Origin: Fragosphaeria purpurea | Lineage: Eukaryota; Ascomycota; Sordariomycetes; Ophiostomatales; Ophiostomataceae | Direction of reading: 5' to 3' | Assembly: GCA_002778095.1 (NCBI GenBank) | Contig: PCDL01000021.1 | Span: 2,728,001-2,792,000, forward strand | Length of the DNA: 64,000 nucleotides | Shown: positions 42,599-54,668 of the stretch, piece after piece | Layout: each line of letters opens with the position of its first letter | How positions within the stretch are numbered: position 1 is the stretch's first letter | Translations under genes and position numbers: made by a program | The notes under the pieces: generated by a model | Seen by the model: the letters and a program-made list of their open reading frames with translations, nothing else | Told to the model about the DNA's origin: nothing | The model's database searches: none

Positions 42599-42874
42599 GC
42601 GTGTCGTTTAAAGGTCCGAAAGTGGAAGATGAAAGACAAGAGCTTTTTAGGTAGCCTCATGCACTGGCCAGTCATACACTGCTCAGAACCACGCCATGCT
42701 TCTTCATCGCTCTCAAGCCATAGCTGTTAATTTTATTTTTTTTTTTTTTGTTCTGGAGGGCAATATTATTTTCTCCAGCTCAGCTCCAACGGTCTTGCAA
42801 CTCATATGACGTATCATACCAATGCTTATTCGCTCGACGATCTGTGTAATGCAGTTCCCATTTATGCATGCCGT

Positions 42875-45073
42875 CTACTGGTGTCCCGACACCATCCGCT
42901 CAAACTCGGTCGCAATGTCCAACAGGCGGCCGTCCATGCCCTTGGCACCCACAAAGCACACGCCAAACGGCATGCCGCCGTCCACGTAGCCCGCGTTGAC
43001 GCTCACCGCACAGAGGTCGAGCACGTTGCCAAAATGCGTAAAGGCGCCCAGCTTCGCGTTGAGCGCAATGGGCGCCGCCTCCATCTCGGCGATCGTCGGG
43101 TGGCAGGGCGCCGTCGGGACCACGAGCACGTCGATGCCGCCGCCGCCCTGCTTGGAAAAGAGACGGGCCGCTTTGCGCGTCGCCTCCGCCTGTGCGAGCT
43201 TGTCGGTGAACACGTCCCACGGTTTGGTCGCCCGCTCCAGCACCTGCGCGTACAGCATCTTGGTCGTCGGGTGGAAGCGGTCGATGTTGGCCAGGATGAA
43301 CTCCGGGCCGATGCAGGCGATCCGCTCGTTGACGAGGGTGCCGTTGTAGAGCAGCTCGGTGGCCGCTTCGAACGGCTCGTACGCCGCGTCATCGAGCGTC
43401 GTCAGCCGGCCGCCCACGGCTTCGACGGCTCGCAGCGCCTGGGCAAACGCAGCGCCAAACGCGTCGCTGCACACCGCCAGGGCGGCTGCCGGCGGCACGG
43501 CGCACGTAAACCCCCCACCGCGCACGCCGCGGTAGTCGGCCAGCGCCAGCGGGAGGGTGCTGGGCTCGTGGGCAAAGGCGTCTTGGTCGTCGTACTCGTC
43601 AATGACATACCACACCTTCCGTGCATCGGTCACCGACTGGGCAAATATGGTGGCAGTGTCCAGGCAGCGGCAGCAGGGGACGATGCCCCGGTACGACAGC
43701 GTTCCCTTTGTGGGCTTGAAGCCGACAATGCCGTTCAACGCGGCCGGCACCCGGCCGCTGCCGGCGGTGTCGGTGCCGAGCGCAAAGGACACGAGGTGGG
43801 CACCCACCACCACAGCAGAGCCCGACGACGAACCACCGGAGACAAACTTGCCGCCGCCAAACACGCTGGCCGAGATCCCGTAGGGGGACCGGCACCCGCT
43901 CAGGCCCGTTGCCAGTTGGTCCATGTTGGTCTTGCCGAGGAGAAGGGCGCCGGCGCTGAGGGCCGCCGTTACCGTCGGGGCCGTGTCGGTCGCCACATAC
44001 GTGAAGTCGGGGCACGCGGCCGTCGTGGGCAGGCCAGCGATGTCGTAGCTGTCCTTGACGGCAAACGGCAGACCGTACAGGGGCGGCAGCTCCTCCCTGC
44101 TCATCCCGGCGTACTTGGCCTCCAGCGCCCGCGCATCGGCTAGCACCTCCTCTTGCGAGCGCAGCAGTATCCAGGCATGCGGGTTCTCCCGCTCGTACGC
44201 CTCGATCCGTTGGTAGAGACGAGCAACGACATCCACGGGCGAGAGGGCCGACTGCTTGTACTGCCTCTCCAGCGTTGCGATATCCACCAGCTGCTCGTCC
44301 TTGCCTGATGACGCGGCCGATGGCGTCTGGGGGTTGGTGAGGCCGTTCGTCGTTGCCTGGGCCAAGGCGATCAGCTCGGCACTGCTGGCGGCGAAGCCGA
44401 AGAGGCCGTCGAAGGAGACGATCATGTCTATGGATGCTGTCACAAACGCCGCATCGAACCCGCCGGTGCAGTCCTCGAGGATGCAGCACTGGAACCCGCG
44501 GTCACTGGCCTCGCGCGCCGACGTGGTCACGCAGCACTCGGTGGTGACGCCGCAAAAGACAAGATGCGTCACGCCCCGCGCCATGAGCTTGCGGTGCAGG
44601 CTCGTCGCCCAAAACGATCCCTTGCCGGGCTTGTCCACGACCACCTCGCCCGGCCGGGGCCGGAGCTCGTCGACAATGTCGTGGCCATACTCGCCGCGCA
44701 CCAGCAAGCGGCCCATGGGGCCCTTGTCGCCGATCCCGGCCGTGTGGTGGCCGTTGGGGCTGTCCAGCTGCCGGTCGTGCTTGGCCGCGCTGAGGTCGGC
44801 CAGGTCGGGCCGGTGGCCCTCGCGCGTATGCACAATGTGCAGGCCCAACGACCGGGCGGCGGCAAGGGCGGCCTGGGTCTTGGGGACCACCGACCGCACC
44901 TTGGCGAAGACGTCCGGCGAGCCGCATTGGATGGCCCCGAAGCCGCCCGGGTCCACAAAGTCGCGTTGCAGGTCGATCAAGACCAAGGCCGTGCGAGACG
45001 GCACAAAGTTGAAAGCATACGGACGAGCCGACGCAAACGCGAGTGTCTCGGCTGGGCTGGTCTTGGGGGTCAT
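42875..45073 (-). CDS. Isochorismatase-amidase fusion (biuret/allophanate-hydrolase-like)
   Basis: An intronless 732-residue protein; ATG 45073 is preferred over an in-frame TTG 12 bases upstream. Domain 1 (about residues 20-240) is a cysteine hydrolase of the isochorismatase fold with Asp34 (LIDLQRDF), Lys148 (VVVDKPGKG) and Cys181 (GVTTECCVT). Domain 2 (about 265-732) is an amidase-signature hydrolase with Lys340 (PFAVKDSYD), Ser414 (GGSSSGS) and Ser438 (GTDTAGSGR). Its sequence around LPTTAACPDF and ATGLSGCRSPYG closely follows allophanate hydrolases, but their C-terminal decarboxylating domain is absent. Known biuret and ureidoacrylate hydrolases share the domain 1 fold. The fusion could therefore run two consecutive steps, ureido compound to allophanate to ammonia and CO2. 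It is divergent from an NCS1 permease, supporting nitrogen scavenging. Confidence 0.85.
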   Translation of the reverse strand: MTPKTSPAETLAFASARPYAFNFVPSRTALVLIDLQRDFVDPGGFGAIQCGSPDVFAKVRSVVPKTQAALAAARSLGLHIVHTREGHRPDLADLSAAKHDRQLDSPNGHHTAGIGDKGPMGRLLVRGEYGHDIVDELRPRPGEVVVDKPGKGSFWATSLHRKLMARGVTHLVFCGVTTECCVTTSAREASDRGFQCCILEDCTGGFDAAFVTASIDMIVSFDGLFGFAASSAELIALAQATTNGLTNPQTPSAASSGKDEQLVDIATLERQYKQSALSPVDVVARLYQRIEAYERENPHAWILLRSQEEVLADARALEAKYAGMSREELPPLYGLPFAVKDSYDIAGLPTTAACPDFTYVATDTAPTVTAALSAGALLLGKTNMDQLATGLSGCRSPYGISASVFGGGKFVSGGSSSGSAVVVGAHLVSFALGTDTAGSGRVPAALNGIVGFKPTKGTLSYRGIVPCCRCLDTATIFAQSVTDARKVWYVIDEYDDQDAFAHEPSTLPLALADYRGVRGGGFTCAVPPAAALAVCSDAFGAAFAQALRAVEAVGGRLTTLDDAAYEPFEAATELLYNGTLVNERIACIGPEFILANIDRFHPTTKMLYAQVLERATKPWDVFTDKLAQAEATRKAARLFSKQGGGGIDVLVVPTAPCHPTIAEMEAAPIALNAKLGAFTHFGNVLDLCAVSVNAGYVDGGMPFGVCFVGAKGMDGRLLDIATEFERMVSGHQ

Positions 45074-46093
45074 GGTGCCGGCCAAAAAAAAACAGGTTTT
45101 ATTGGCAACCGCAAAGACTTTTGCAATGCAACATACCCGAAACAGCTTCGATGTTATGTAGGAGCCTTTCTTTCACAATCTAAATATTCCCGAAAAAAAA
45201 AAGATCCTTCAAAAGCAACCGCCCCGGATGGTTGTTGGTTGAGGCTCCGCCGGCAGTGTGCCAGCGATGATAGATGTGGAGCGTTTTATGGCCGGCGGAT
45301 GCCTCTAGTGGCCGGAAGGTTGTCAGTGCTCCGGTTCACAGCTCTACAGGCACGCCGGAGTCTTATCGGCGTTCGATTCAGGGCGTTGCCACCTTTATCT
45401 TCGCGGGGCTGTTGCAGTTGGGTCAACGAGCCACTGATAAGACGTAATCGGATTCTATAGCGCACTGATAACAGTGCTCTTCAGGGGTGGCGCGTAAGCC
45501 AACAAGGTAACTTTTTCCCTAATAATCCGGCGGACCAATACATCCGTTTTATTTCCCCGACGGCTCGTATTAGGTTCCTTCGGGACGCAAAATTGTACGG
45601 CGGGCCGTCAGCTTTGCAGAGCCTACAACGTCTCCTACATGTACCAGACACATAGCCAATGTAAGGTGTCTGCCATACGAGATACATCCGCTATCGAACG
45701 GGCTCTACACGCGAGGATCGTCGTACAAGGTTGTATTTTTTTATTTTTTATTTTTATTTTGCGATCTAAACGCAATCAATCTTATCGCCCAATGCTGACA
45801 AGAAAAACGCATCTTCCGATAGAGCAGTCCCATCACATTGCTTCATCTATGGCATCCGAGCATGGCATTTTCCATCTTGGCTGCGTGCCCGTTGCGATTT
45901 GCGCGGCCAAGATAAACATATCCGTTTTTTGTTTCTTTTTTCTTTGGTTCGCTTTTGGGGCTATAAACAGGTGACATCAATCTCCCTTTGCATCGATGAG
46001 ATGAGATGAGATGTTCTTGGGCTGCAACCCTGCATCCGACCCCCTTTTACCATTTCCCCCCATAAGCAACAGCCAGTACAATCAACATTCACG
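45074..46093. promoter_or_regulatory. Divergent promoter of the hydrolase fusion and NCS1 permease
   Basis: A 1020-bp shared upstream region. A TATA element TATAAA at 45962-45967 lies 127 bp before the permease ATG, followed by a short GATGA/GATGAGATGAGATGAG repeat near 45994-46011. A CT/AT-rich stretch precedes it. No gene was seen in the spacer. Confidence 0.45.
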
Positions 46094-47925
46094 ATGGACG
46101 GTCTGAAGCGTCGGGTGCGGGCCGCCAAAGACGACATCAAGTCGAAGCGGCACAAGGAGGGCTGGATTCTCGCCAAGCAGCCGATGACCTTTGCCGATGA
46201 GAGCAGCTGGAGCAACCGGGACTCGGACGTGACGCCCCTGGAACAGCGCACATGGACCGCCTGGACCCTCGTGGGCTTCTGGTTCAGCGACGTGCTGAGC
46301 GCGCAGAGCTGGAGCGGCGCCTCGGCCATCATTGCCGTGGGGCTGACGTGGTATGTTCTGACCGGGGACGCTGACCTGTGGTGTGATGACGCAAGTTCAA
46401 CCGGGGAACAATACTAATAATTTCATGCTTGTGTGGTTGCAGGAGGGAGGCAGTCTACTGTCTGATTCTGGGCACCCTCACGCTCGGCCTGCCCTTGAGC
46501 CTCAACGGCACCGCAGGCGCAGAGCTGCACGTCCCCTTTCCCATCGTGGCCCGGTCCGGCTTCGGGTTCCTCTTCAGCCGCTTCGCCATTGTGATTCGCA
46601 TGGTGACGGCCTTGTTTTGGCATGGTGCGTTTCCAGTCTTCTGTTTACCTGCAAAACAATGTCTATCTAACACATGGGGGTTGGTGTACACAGCCATCCA
46701 GACCTACTCGGGTTCGACCGCCATGACCCAGGTCATCCGCGCCATCTGGCCGTCGTACCTCGACATCCCCAACCACCTGCCCGCCTCGGCCGGCATCACC
46801 ACCCAGCAGCTGGTCTCGCACTTTTTGTTTTGGTCGGTGCAGTTTCCCATCCTGCTCACACCGCCGTTCAAGCTGAAATGGTTCTTCGTGGCCAAGGCCG
46901 TGATCGTCGTGACGGCCGCCACGGGGACGGTCATCGGCATGTCGCACCTCGCGTCCGGCACGGGCGGGATCTGGGACCAGACGGCGACGGTGTCGGGCTC
47001 CACGCGGGCCTGGTTGATCTTGTCGTCGATGAGCTCGATGACGGGCAGCTGGGCCACCATGGCCACCAACGTGGCCGATTTCACGCGCTACCTGAAGAAG
47101 CCGAACACGGTCTACTGGCAGGTCCTCCTGGTGCCCGCCATGTCGACGTTGCTGGGGGTCTTTGGCATCATCGGCACGTCTTGCGCCAAGGTCGTCTACG
47201 GCCAGTACATCTGGGACCCGCTCGCGCTGGCGAGCCACTGGGACGGCCCCGGGGGCCGGACCGCCGCGTTCTTCGTGGGGGTGAGCTGGGTGGTGGCCCA
47301 GATCGGGACGAACCTGTCCGCCAACGTCATCTCGTGCGCCAACGACATGACGAGCCTCTTTCCCAAGTACGTCAACATCCGCCGCGGCGTCATCATCACC
47401 ACCGTGACGGCGGGCTGGATCATGGTGCCCTGGAAGATTGTCAACTCGGCCGCGTCGCTGCTGAACTTCATGGGCGCCCTCGGCATCTTCCTGGCGCCCA
47501 TCGCGGCCATTCTCGGCTGCGACTACTGGCTGGTCAAGCGCAAGGCCATCGACGTGCCCGCGCTGTACCGCCGGCACGGCCGGTACAACTACGGCACCGC
47601 CTGGGGCTCCAACTGGCGGGCCGCCGTGGCGCTGGTCGTGGGCTTCGTGCCGAACCTGCCGGGCATGGCGGCGGCGGTCAACCCCAAGGTCAAGATCGGC
47701 GGGGCGTCCTATGTCTACGACATCTTTTACCTCTACGGCTACACGTCGTCGTTTGTCCTCTACTACCTGCTGAATGTGGTGTTCCCAGACAAAGGCACGC
47801 TGATCCCGCAGGCCATACACGAAGACACAATCTTCATCGACGGGCAAGAGATGGTGAACGACGGTCTACACGACCCTTCCAAAGGGCCGACCGTATATGT
47901 ATCGTCGGACGATGCAAAGGTCTGA
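46094..47925 (+). CDS. NCS1-family permease (uracil/allantoin/purine type)
   Basis: Exons 46094-46350, 46443-46624, 46694-47925; introns of 92 nt (GTATGT donor, ACTAAT branch point) and 69 nt; product 556 residues. The N terminus shows NRDSDVTPLEQRTWTAWTLV then GFWFSD, the entry motif of NCS1 transporters; splicing gives GLTWREAVYCLILGTLTLGL and LFWHAIQTYSGSTAMTQVI, both conserved in this family. About 12 membrane segments follow. The late segment AILGCDYWLVKRKAIDVPAL is also typical. Such carriers import uracil, uridine, allantoin, thiamine-like or nicotinamide compounds. The divergent isochorismatase-amidase fusion makes a ureido compound or pyrimidine the best guess for cargo. Expected at the plasma membrane. 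Confidence 0.9.
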
Positions 47926-48182
47926 GTCTACCATCGCAATGGGGTTTCTGCGATCATATCTGCCATCATAGAACATGGTATATTATTGTTAAGGGAAAAA
48001 AATCGGTATACAAAAATTTCCTAAATTAAGCAAGTTACTTCTACCTGCGTGAATTACAAAGTAGTCAATGAAGGGCTTCCATTCCGCTACTACTTGGAAC
48101 CTATCAGTGCTGGCGAATGCCACGGACGTCTCGGGAAACGCGGCAGCCTATGTGACTTTCGACAGAGAAGTGCACCCGATCT

Positions 48183-49529
48183 TTAGGTGAAGAGTATCTC
48201 GGCTGTGTCGATGAAGCACGACTGCGATTTTGAGTCTTTTGTCCAGGTGATTGGCACGGCACGCCCCGTCGGGTCCATGTTGGGGTACGCGTGAAAGGCA
48301 TAGCTATAGCCGTCCGAAGCGCGCGGCAGCTTGTAGATGGACGTCGGTTTGGACCACCCACCCGTCAGCGACGGGCTGTGTGACAGATAGACTATCATAC
48401 GGAGAGATGAAAAAGGTTAGAAATTACCACCCTGCCATTGTACGCGTCATGTAGGAACTGGTAACGTACCGGAATTGTCCAGCGCGGCCGCCGCGTTCTG
48501 GAACAGCAACAGGTACTCCTTGTACACGGGACTCCAGAAGACGTCGCCCGACCCGGGTCCGTACTCTTTGCCAAAGGCTTCCTGGGAGTAGTGGAAGACG
48601 TTTGCCGTGCCGCCGTCGTCCAGCGCCGGCATCTGCCGTCCGAACTGCCGTCCGTCCCAGTATTCGTACTGCGTCCGGTCGGCCCACGCCGGCGACTTCA
48701 CGCGCGCGAGCTTCAGGCCGTTGCTCTGTGCTCGGCCCGTTTCGGACACCCGAGCAAAGAGGTACAGGTAACCGTCCGTGCCTGGGTTCGTCGCCGTCTT
48801 CGTCGCCGCGTAGGCCGCAAACGAGCCAAACATGGGCTCGCCGCTCACGAACAAGCTCTTCTGGGTGCGGGCCACCGTGGGTCGCCCGCCCTGGAGGCGG
48901 ATCTCAATGGCCGTGTTGTACAGCAAGGCCTCCTTCTGTTCGCGGAACAGGTTGCGGTCGATCACTTCGGGGAACGCGACGCTGTGGCCGCTGTGGTCCA
49001 AGAGCGACGCAATGTTTTGGTTCGGCCAGATGCCGTTGTTGAGCGGCGATTCGCCGTCCTTCCCGAGGAAGGGGATGGCCTGGTCCGGCCCCTTGTCCAG
49101 TGTGCCGAAATCCGTCACGCGTTCAATGGCGTCGGCGGCACCGGCGGCCGCGCTGCTGGGTCCGATGACGGCAATGGAATTCGAAACAAAGCCGACGATA
49201 CGGCTGCTCTCCGTTGGGGGCGGACCCTTTGTGTAGGTACTGTCGGCAAAGATGATCACGTCCTGCCCGCCCACGGTGCCGCCGCCGCCGCCATCCCGGT
49301 AGATGTGCGGCAGATTGGACTGCTGCGGTCCGAGCGGCCGAATCTGGGTGGTAATCTGGTCCACACGCACGGGCGGTGACGTCGCACTGGGACGGGTCCC
49401 CGGCGTCCCGGTGGTCCGGGGCGGCCCGCTGCTCCGGCTTTGCGCCACCGGCACGCTACGGCGCTGGGCGTGCGACGATTTGCGCATCGAGTCCTTGGCT
49501 CGCTTCGTTACTTGTTTCATCCAGTCCAT
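48183..49529 (-). CDS. DUF4185-like beta-propeller protein, hypothetical
   Basis: Exons 49529-48470 and 48391-48183 with a 78-nt intron (GTACGT donor, CTAAC branch point, GATAG acceptor); product 422 residues. ATG 49529 is the first ATG in frame; an upstream TTG is not credible. The N terminus is basic and Ser/Pro-rich (about residues 1-55) without a signal peptide. The remainder has blade-like repeats such as VIIFADSTYTKGP, IWPNQNIASLL, GYLYLFARV, TQYEYWDGRQF, DVFWSPVYKEYLLLFQN and VYLSHSPSLTGGWSKP, which I associate with DUF4185-type five-bladed propellers related to glycoside-hydrolase-like folds. Most family members are secreted, so a cytosolic or nuclear form would be unusual. The function is unknown. 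Confidence 0.75.
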
Positions 49530-52500
49530 AGTAGATATTTGTTGTTTTGTTATCTTTAAACTAGAGATGGTCAACGGTTAGTTCTATATGTACGCGGTGG
49601 GCTGGGCTAGGTGGTTGTTGCGCCCGCGCCGATGACGTATGCGAAGCACGTTGTACGCACAGTGCGTAGGCATTTGCTATGCCACAATCAAGTTCCTCCT
49701 CGTTGGACCACCCCTGGCGCTGAGAAGAGCCACTGGCAGAGCCTAGGACCGCCTAGGGCCGTTGCGAAAGGGATTTACTAGACTAGGCGCTCCCCGGGTT
49801 CGGCTTGGTAATGCAGTTTTGCCCATCTTTCAAGAATACCGTTGTATATACAAAAAACAAATAAACAAACTACGAAGAGGAAGCTAGTCGGGTGTCGATG
49901 CTAATCGGTTTTTCCACGCGCCTTTCATTCTTTGCCATGGCAGCGCATGGCCAAAATGTCTCGGATATCTTGCTTTTCCCTGCCGTTGAGTTGCAATGTG
50001 CAATTTGCTTGTGAGACTTTCACCATCCTTGGCTGACACGCAACACAAAGCACTCCGTAGGATGCTTGTAATAATTTAAGCAGGATTGCAATGCGTTGCC
50101 ATGGGGCATCCCAGCATTCAAGAGTTTCGAAGATAGTTAACTCTATCCAAAATTCACATCGGAAGCCTTGACTGTATTTCGAGTTCTGTCTTACAGTTCT
50201 TTTTTGCCGCTCTATTGAAGCATTCGTCTTTCTAGTATCAATTATCTATTTATGCGGATTTAGCTCTATTTGTTGAGATGAAGGTCTAGCATCTTTATTT
50301 GTGCTTTGAATAAAATTCTTCATTCGTACGTCTACTTTTCAAAGACTCCTTCAATGGCATTCTCGGATAGAGGCAGCCTTCTTTTTCTCTAGAAACACAA
50401 GGACTCGCCTACCTCCAATTATTGAGAATTACCAAGGCTCGGAACGGAGATTTTTGTTCTGCAAATACCGTTAAGAGGATTACCAATTAGTATTTCTTTT
50501 TAAATGGATATATGTCATCTACTCACGTTTATTGTATTTTATCCAGTACTTCTACATCTGCTAGCTATATGCGTGTATTTTTTCCGGCAAGAACAGACGT
50601 CATCACCCCAACAACAATGTTCCGCACGTCTTCCGTTGAAACCCAAAATCGGTTAATGTTATGTTGGCCACGTACATTTCCTATCTGCTTGGGATGGTCG
50701 GCCGCAATCGGCACCGAGAACTACAAGCTGTTGTTAGACGGGAGGATACGACTACGAAGAAAAGGGCGGCTCAGGCAAAGGACCCCTATGATTGCCTTTA
50801 ATGGCTACCACATATCGGGTAATTTTTTTCCAAAAAGGTAGCTTTATATTAACTACTTTAATCGTCTGAATTCCCGCGGGTTCTTTCGAAAACCCGACTG
50901 GCCGTCCTTATCTTGTTACGACACCAAAATTCTACGGCGTTATTTGACTTCAATTTGAACACACCATTTACCGTAGGCGGTGCATCTTGTTATTGTAAAC
51001 GGGCGGATTGCAGCTGAACCACGAAGAGAGACAGAGCGCTTCACAATTCAGAAGCTCGCTAAAGGAAGCCAAAGCTGAATGGGCGATGTAGAGGAGTGGT
51101 TTCGATCTTTGGTTTTGGCCGACTACACAGTGTATTCGTGGCAATAGGATACCTGCATGAAGCAAAACCAAAGCAGCTCACGAAGGATGCTGGTGGATGG
51201 TGGAACTTATTAGGTGACGTTGATGAAATTCTGAAAACAGATGGTGGACAAAAAAATAAGGGGAACAAATGACGAAGATGAATATGGGACGGAAAAAAAA
51301 AATAAAAGGGTGAGAATAATGAGACGGAAAAAGCAAAAACCCTAGAACTGCTGGCGGGCAATCTGTTGCTTCAAATAAACAGATAACGGAATACCAACTG
51401 GGATTCTTTCTTGCTTGTTTTCCAACTAATGGCACGACGCGGGATGCCTCCTAGAAGTGCGAGGACGGCGTCGCCCCTTGACAAAACAAGTATGAAAAAA
51501 TGTCCGACGACGTCGAGGGCGGTCAATTTATTTACAGGCCAACACGGCAGCCAATTCAGAGACAGCGTCGGGAATGGAATTGAAAAGGCACATACACTGT
51601 TTACAAAACATAGGACGAAGTAATACGAGGGAAAAGAGCGCGATCAAAGAAAATGGCAGTGTCTGTCTTCCCCTCGCTTTTAGCACGTTAACCAGCCACC
51701 CGGCTCTGAAACATGACACGCAACGGTAGTCTGTCCCTGCAGAGAAGAAGAACCACGGCAACAGACCATGCAGGAAAAATCAGCAGCGCCGTTTTGAGGC
51801 CTTTTCTGGCCTTCTTCTTGTCCCTCTGGTTTGAATGCAATGCCTTGAACGAATCGACGGAGGATACACAAGCCCCATTTTGCCAATCTTTAAAAAATTC
51901 CTGGTATTGATTCCCGAAAAAAAGCGAAGACAAAAGATCCGAAACACAAAGTGTATGCTCGCCGTGTTCAACGTGCGTCGATCTGTTCCGATCGCGCGGC
52001 ACAGTTTATGCGTTGCTGTGGGACCCTTGTCTGCCGAGAAATGGAAAAAGGAAGGACGAGGCAGTGGCAAAAGAACATTCGAAGAAGGCTGCACGAAGAA
52101 CAAGGGGCCGATGACGCGGGCAAAGAAGCGGATTATGGAAATGAGACACAAAAGAGGGCGCTGCCGTCACGTCTTCCCCCACCCACCTCCCATCCTTCTT
52201 CAAGTCCTGTCACCTCGTGGCCTTTGCGGATGGGGAATCCTGGTTTCTACCGGCTAAAGTGGAGATGCGAGGGAGGACAGAGAGGGGGTCAGGTTAAAGT
52301 GAAGAACAGAAGTGGACGCGTGGGTGTACACAAGGCTTGACGAGTATGGACGGGGGATGGAGTGAACGCTGGGTGGGCAGCCATGAAACGAGAAGATATC
52401 AGCGCGGGATGTCAGACGGACGTTGCAAAGTCACATCTCCGCGGCTGTTCCTGCATGAGGGACTCGCTGCAGAGGTCGATCAGCGAGACGAGGGGAGACG

Positions 52501-53812
52501 ACAGAGAACGATTGAGCAATTCGGGGGATGAAGAACAGCGAAGGGAGGGTCCAAGAAAATAAATAAAAAATAAAAAAATAAAAAAATTCATGAAAATAAC
52601 GCGTCAAAAGAAAAGAAGAGAAATACGTCACATATTTCAAGAGGGAAAACGAGGAGGCAAATGAAGCCTGTGACAATAGATACGATTGCGTCGTGAAGAA
52701 GATACGAGCAGTTTGACAAGCCTCGTCGGGTTGTTCTGGCAAAACAGTCACAAACACAATCCCGAGCCTCGGCCGCGCTGCCGATACGATGTCCGAAAAA
52801 GGGCAATTTACAATTCTCACAGGTCCTTGTGTTTTCTTTTTTTGCTTGCACGCGTGGTCCTTTACCTTTTACCGGCCCCGATCAAACTCGTCCCGCAGAG
52901 AGGACGGGATCGGCTAATGGCAGATCAGACACACAACCACGCCCAATGCCCCTGTTCGCATAAGGCGATCGATCAAAAACAAAGCCAACATCCTCCACAC
53001 CTTCTCGTCTCAAACCAACGGAGCAGTAATAGAGGAAAAAAGGGACGGGGTTTGGAAAAGACAGCCCAAAAGAAAAGACAGGGCCAGTCGCAACAAAAAA
53101 AGGGAGCACCGGGGTTTTAAAAGAGAAAGGGCGCAAGAGAAATGCCTGAAGATACATGAGAACCGAGTTCATCGTTTACTTCGTCCCAAATGGGCCGCGT
53201 GGCGCGCGCTGATTGCCGATTTTCCTGAATGTTGCTCGTTTGATCGATCTGATCATTCATTCTCTCTTGCTTATTCATTGTTCTCTGTCTTCCCCCTTAC
53301 CTTTTGGGTGCCCGTCTTGCCTCGAGCCAAAAAGGCCCCATCTACCACGTTTTTTTCGTTTGTCTGCTGTTGGCTTTGTCTTTCGGCTTGAGGGAGTGCG
53401 AGGATTGAAGGAGAGAGACGGACAAGAGACATACGACGCATTCGCAGTTCGAACCAAGATCTCTCGTTTCACCTTTTGGGAGGACCGGAGCACTCGCCCA
53501 TTTTCTTTCTTTTATATACTCAAAAGGCTTGGCTTATCCCCATTTTACTATTCTCCCTTTCGATTTTTTTTTCCTCCTGTTCTTTATGTCTTCGAAAAGA
53601 AGACCTTGAGCCTCGTTCCTTGGCGAGGTCACCAGGGACAACGGACGACAGAATCCGTGGCGCGTCGACAACCGACTAAACAGTCTCTCGTTTTTCTCGT
53701 CCGGGTTCCCTTTTCTTCTTCCCTCGATCGCCTTCTTTGTACCCTTTTGATCTCGCCGACCGTTACACATGCATACACGGACAGGAGCAAAGACCGACAC
53801 AGCGTTCAGGAG
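49530..53812. other. 4.3-kb gene-poor region with a strand-composition switch
   Basis: No protein gene is supportable. 49600-51400 is AT-rich. From about 51400 to 53150 the plus strand is rich in A and G, while from about 53200 to 53800 it is rich in C and T, the latter resembling a fungal leader for the GPCR gene. Near 49738-49787 the hexamer CCTAGG occurs twice, with a CTAGGC nearby. An A-rich AATAAAAAATAAAA stretch lies near 52558-52590. Possible contents are a long non-coding transcript on the minus strand or old degraded sequence. Confidence 0.5.
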
Positions 53813-54625
53813 ATGGAGGTCGCCGGCCAGACGATGCTGCCGCCGGAGAGCGAGAGCTTGTGGACGCTGCCGCCGGTGCTGCAAAAAGGACTAACCGCCG
53901 TCGCCGTCATTGCCTTTATCTCGCTCTTCACGTCCTCGGCGCTCTTTTGCCACCTCACCTACAAGCTGATCAAATGGTGGCGGAGGGGCTCTGTCGCCTC
54001 TACGGCGACCACCCCGGCTGCGGTCACAGCCGGCGGCGGCGACGACGGTCGCGGGCCTCTCTCCCCGGGTTTTGATCTCGCCCTCGGGCTGGCTGAGCGT
54101 CATTTCCATGCCCACGCGGCCGACAACGAAGGAGACACTGCTTCCGCGTCTCCGAATCTCAAGGGGGGGTTGAAATCAAAGCGGTGGATGGGGACGGGCG
54201 GTGGAAGTGGACGTGTTCGGCCACGGGAGCCGAGGAAACGAAAACCAGAGCTAAACCAATTCTTGGTGCTCCTCTACAATTTGCTTCTCGCCGACATGCA
54301 CCAGGCTATGGCGTTCATTCTCAACGCCGTCTGGGTGAGCTCCGACTCGATACTCGTGAATACGGGCACATGCTATGCACAGGGCGTTTTTGTGTCCAAC
54401 GGGGATCTGTCCGCCAGTCTCTTCATCGGGGCCATTGCCATCCACACATACAGCGTCACCTCGCGGAACTACAAACCACCGCAGTGGGTTGTCACCGCAA
54501 CCTGCATCGGCATCTGGGCCTTTACGTACGGCATGTTCTTCATTGGCATTGCCGCCACCAAGAACGGGCGGGATGGCGGTGGTTTTTACGTGCGGGCAGC
54601 CGCATGGGTATGTTCTTCATCTGCT

Positions 54626-54668
<43 letters not shown>

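Noticed and set aside
42806..44143. Plus-strand open frame of 445 codons
   Set aside because: Antisense to the amidase domain, no recognisable motif.
46663..47847. Minus-strand open frame of 394 codons
   Set aside because: Antisense shadow of the NCS1 permease.
49530..53812. Degenerate transposon in the gene desert
   Set aside because: No terminal repeats, target duplications or transposase/reverse-transcriptase motifs could be seen in any frame.
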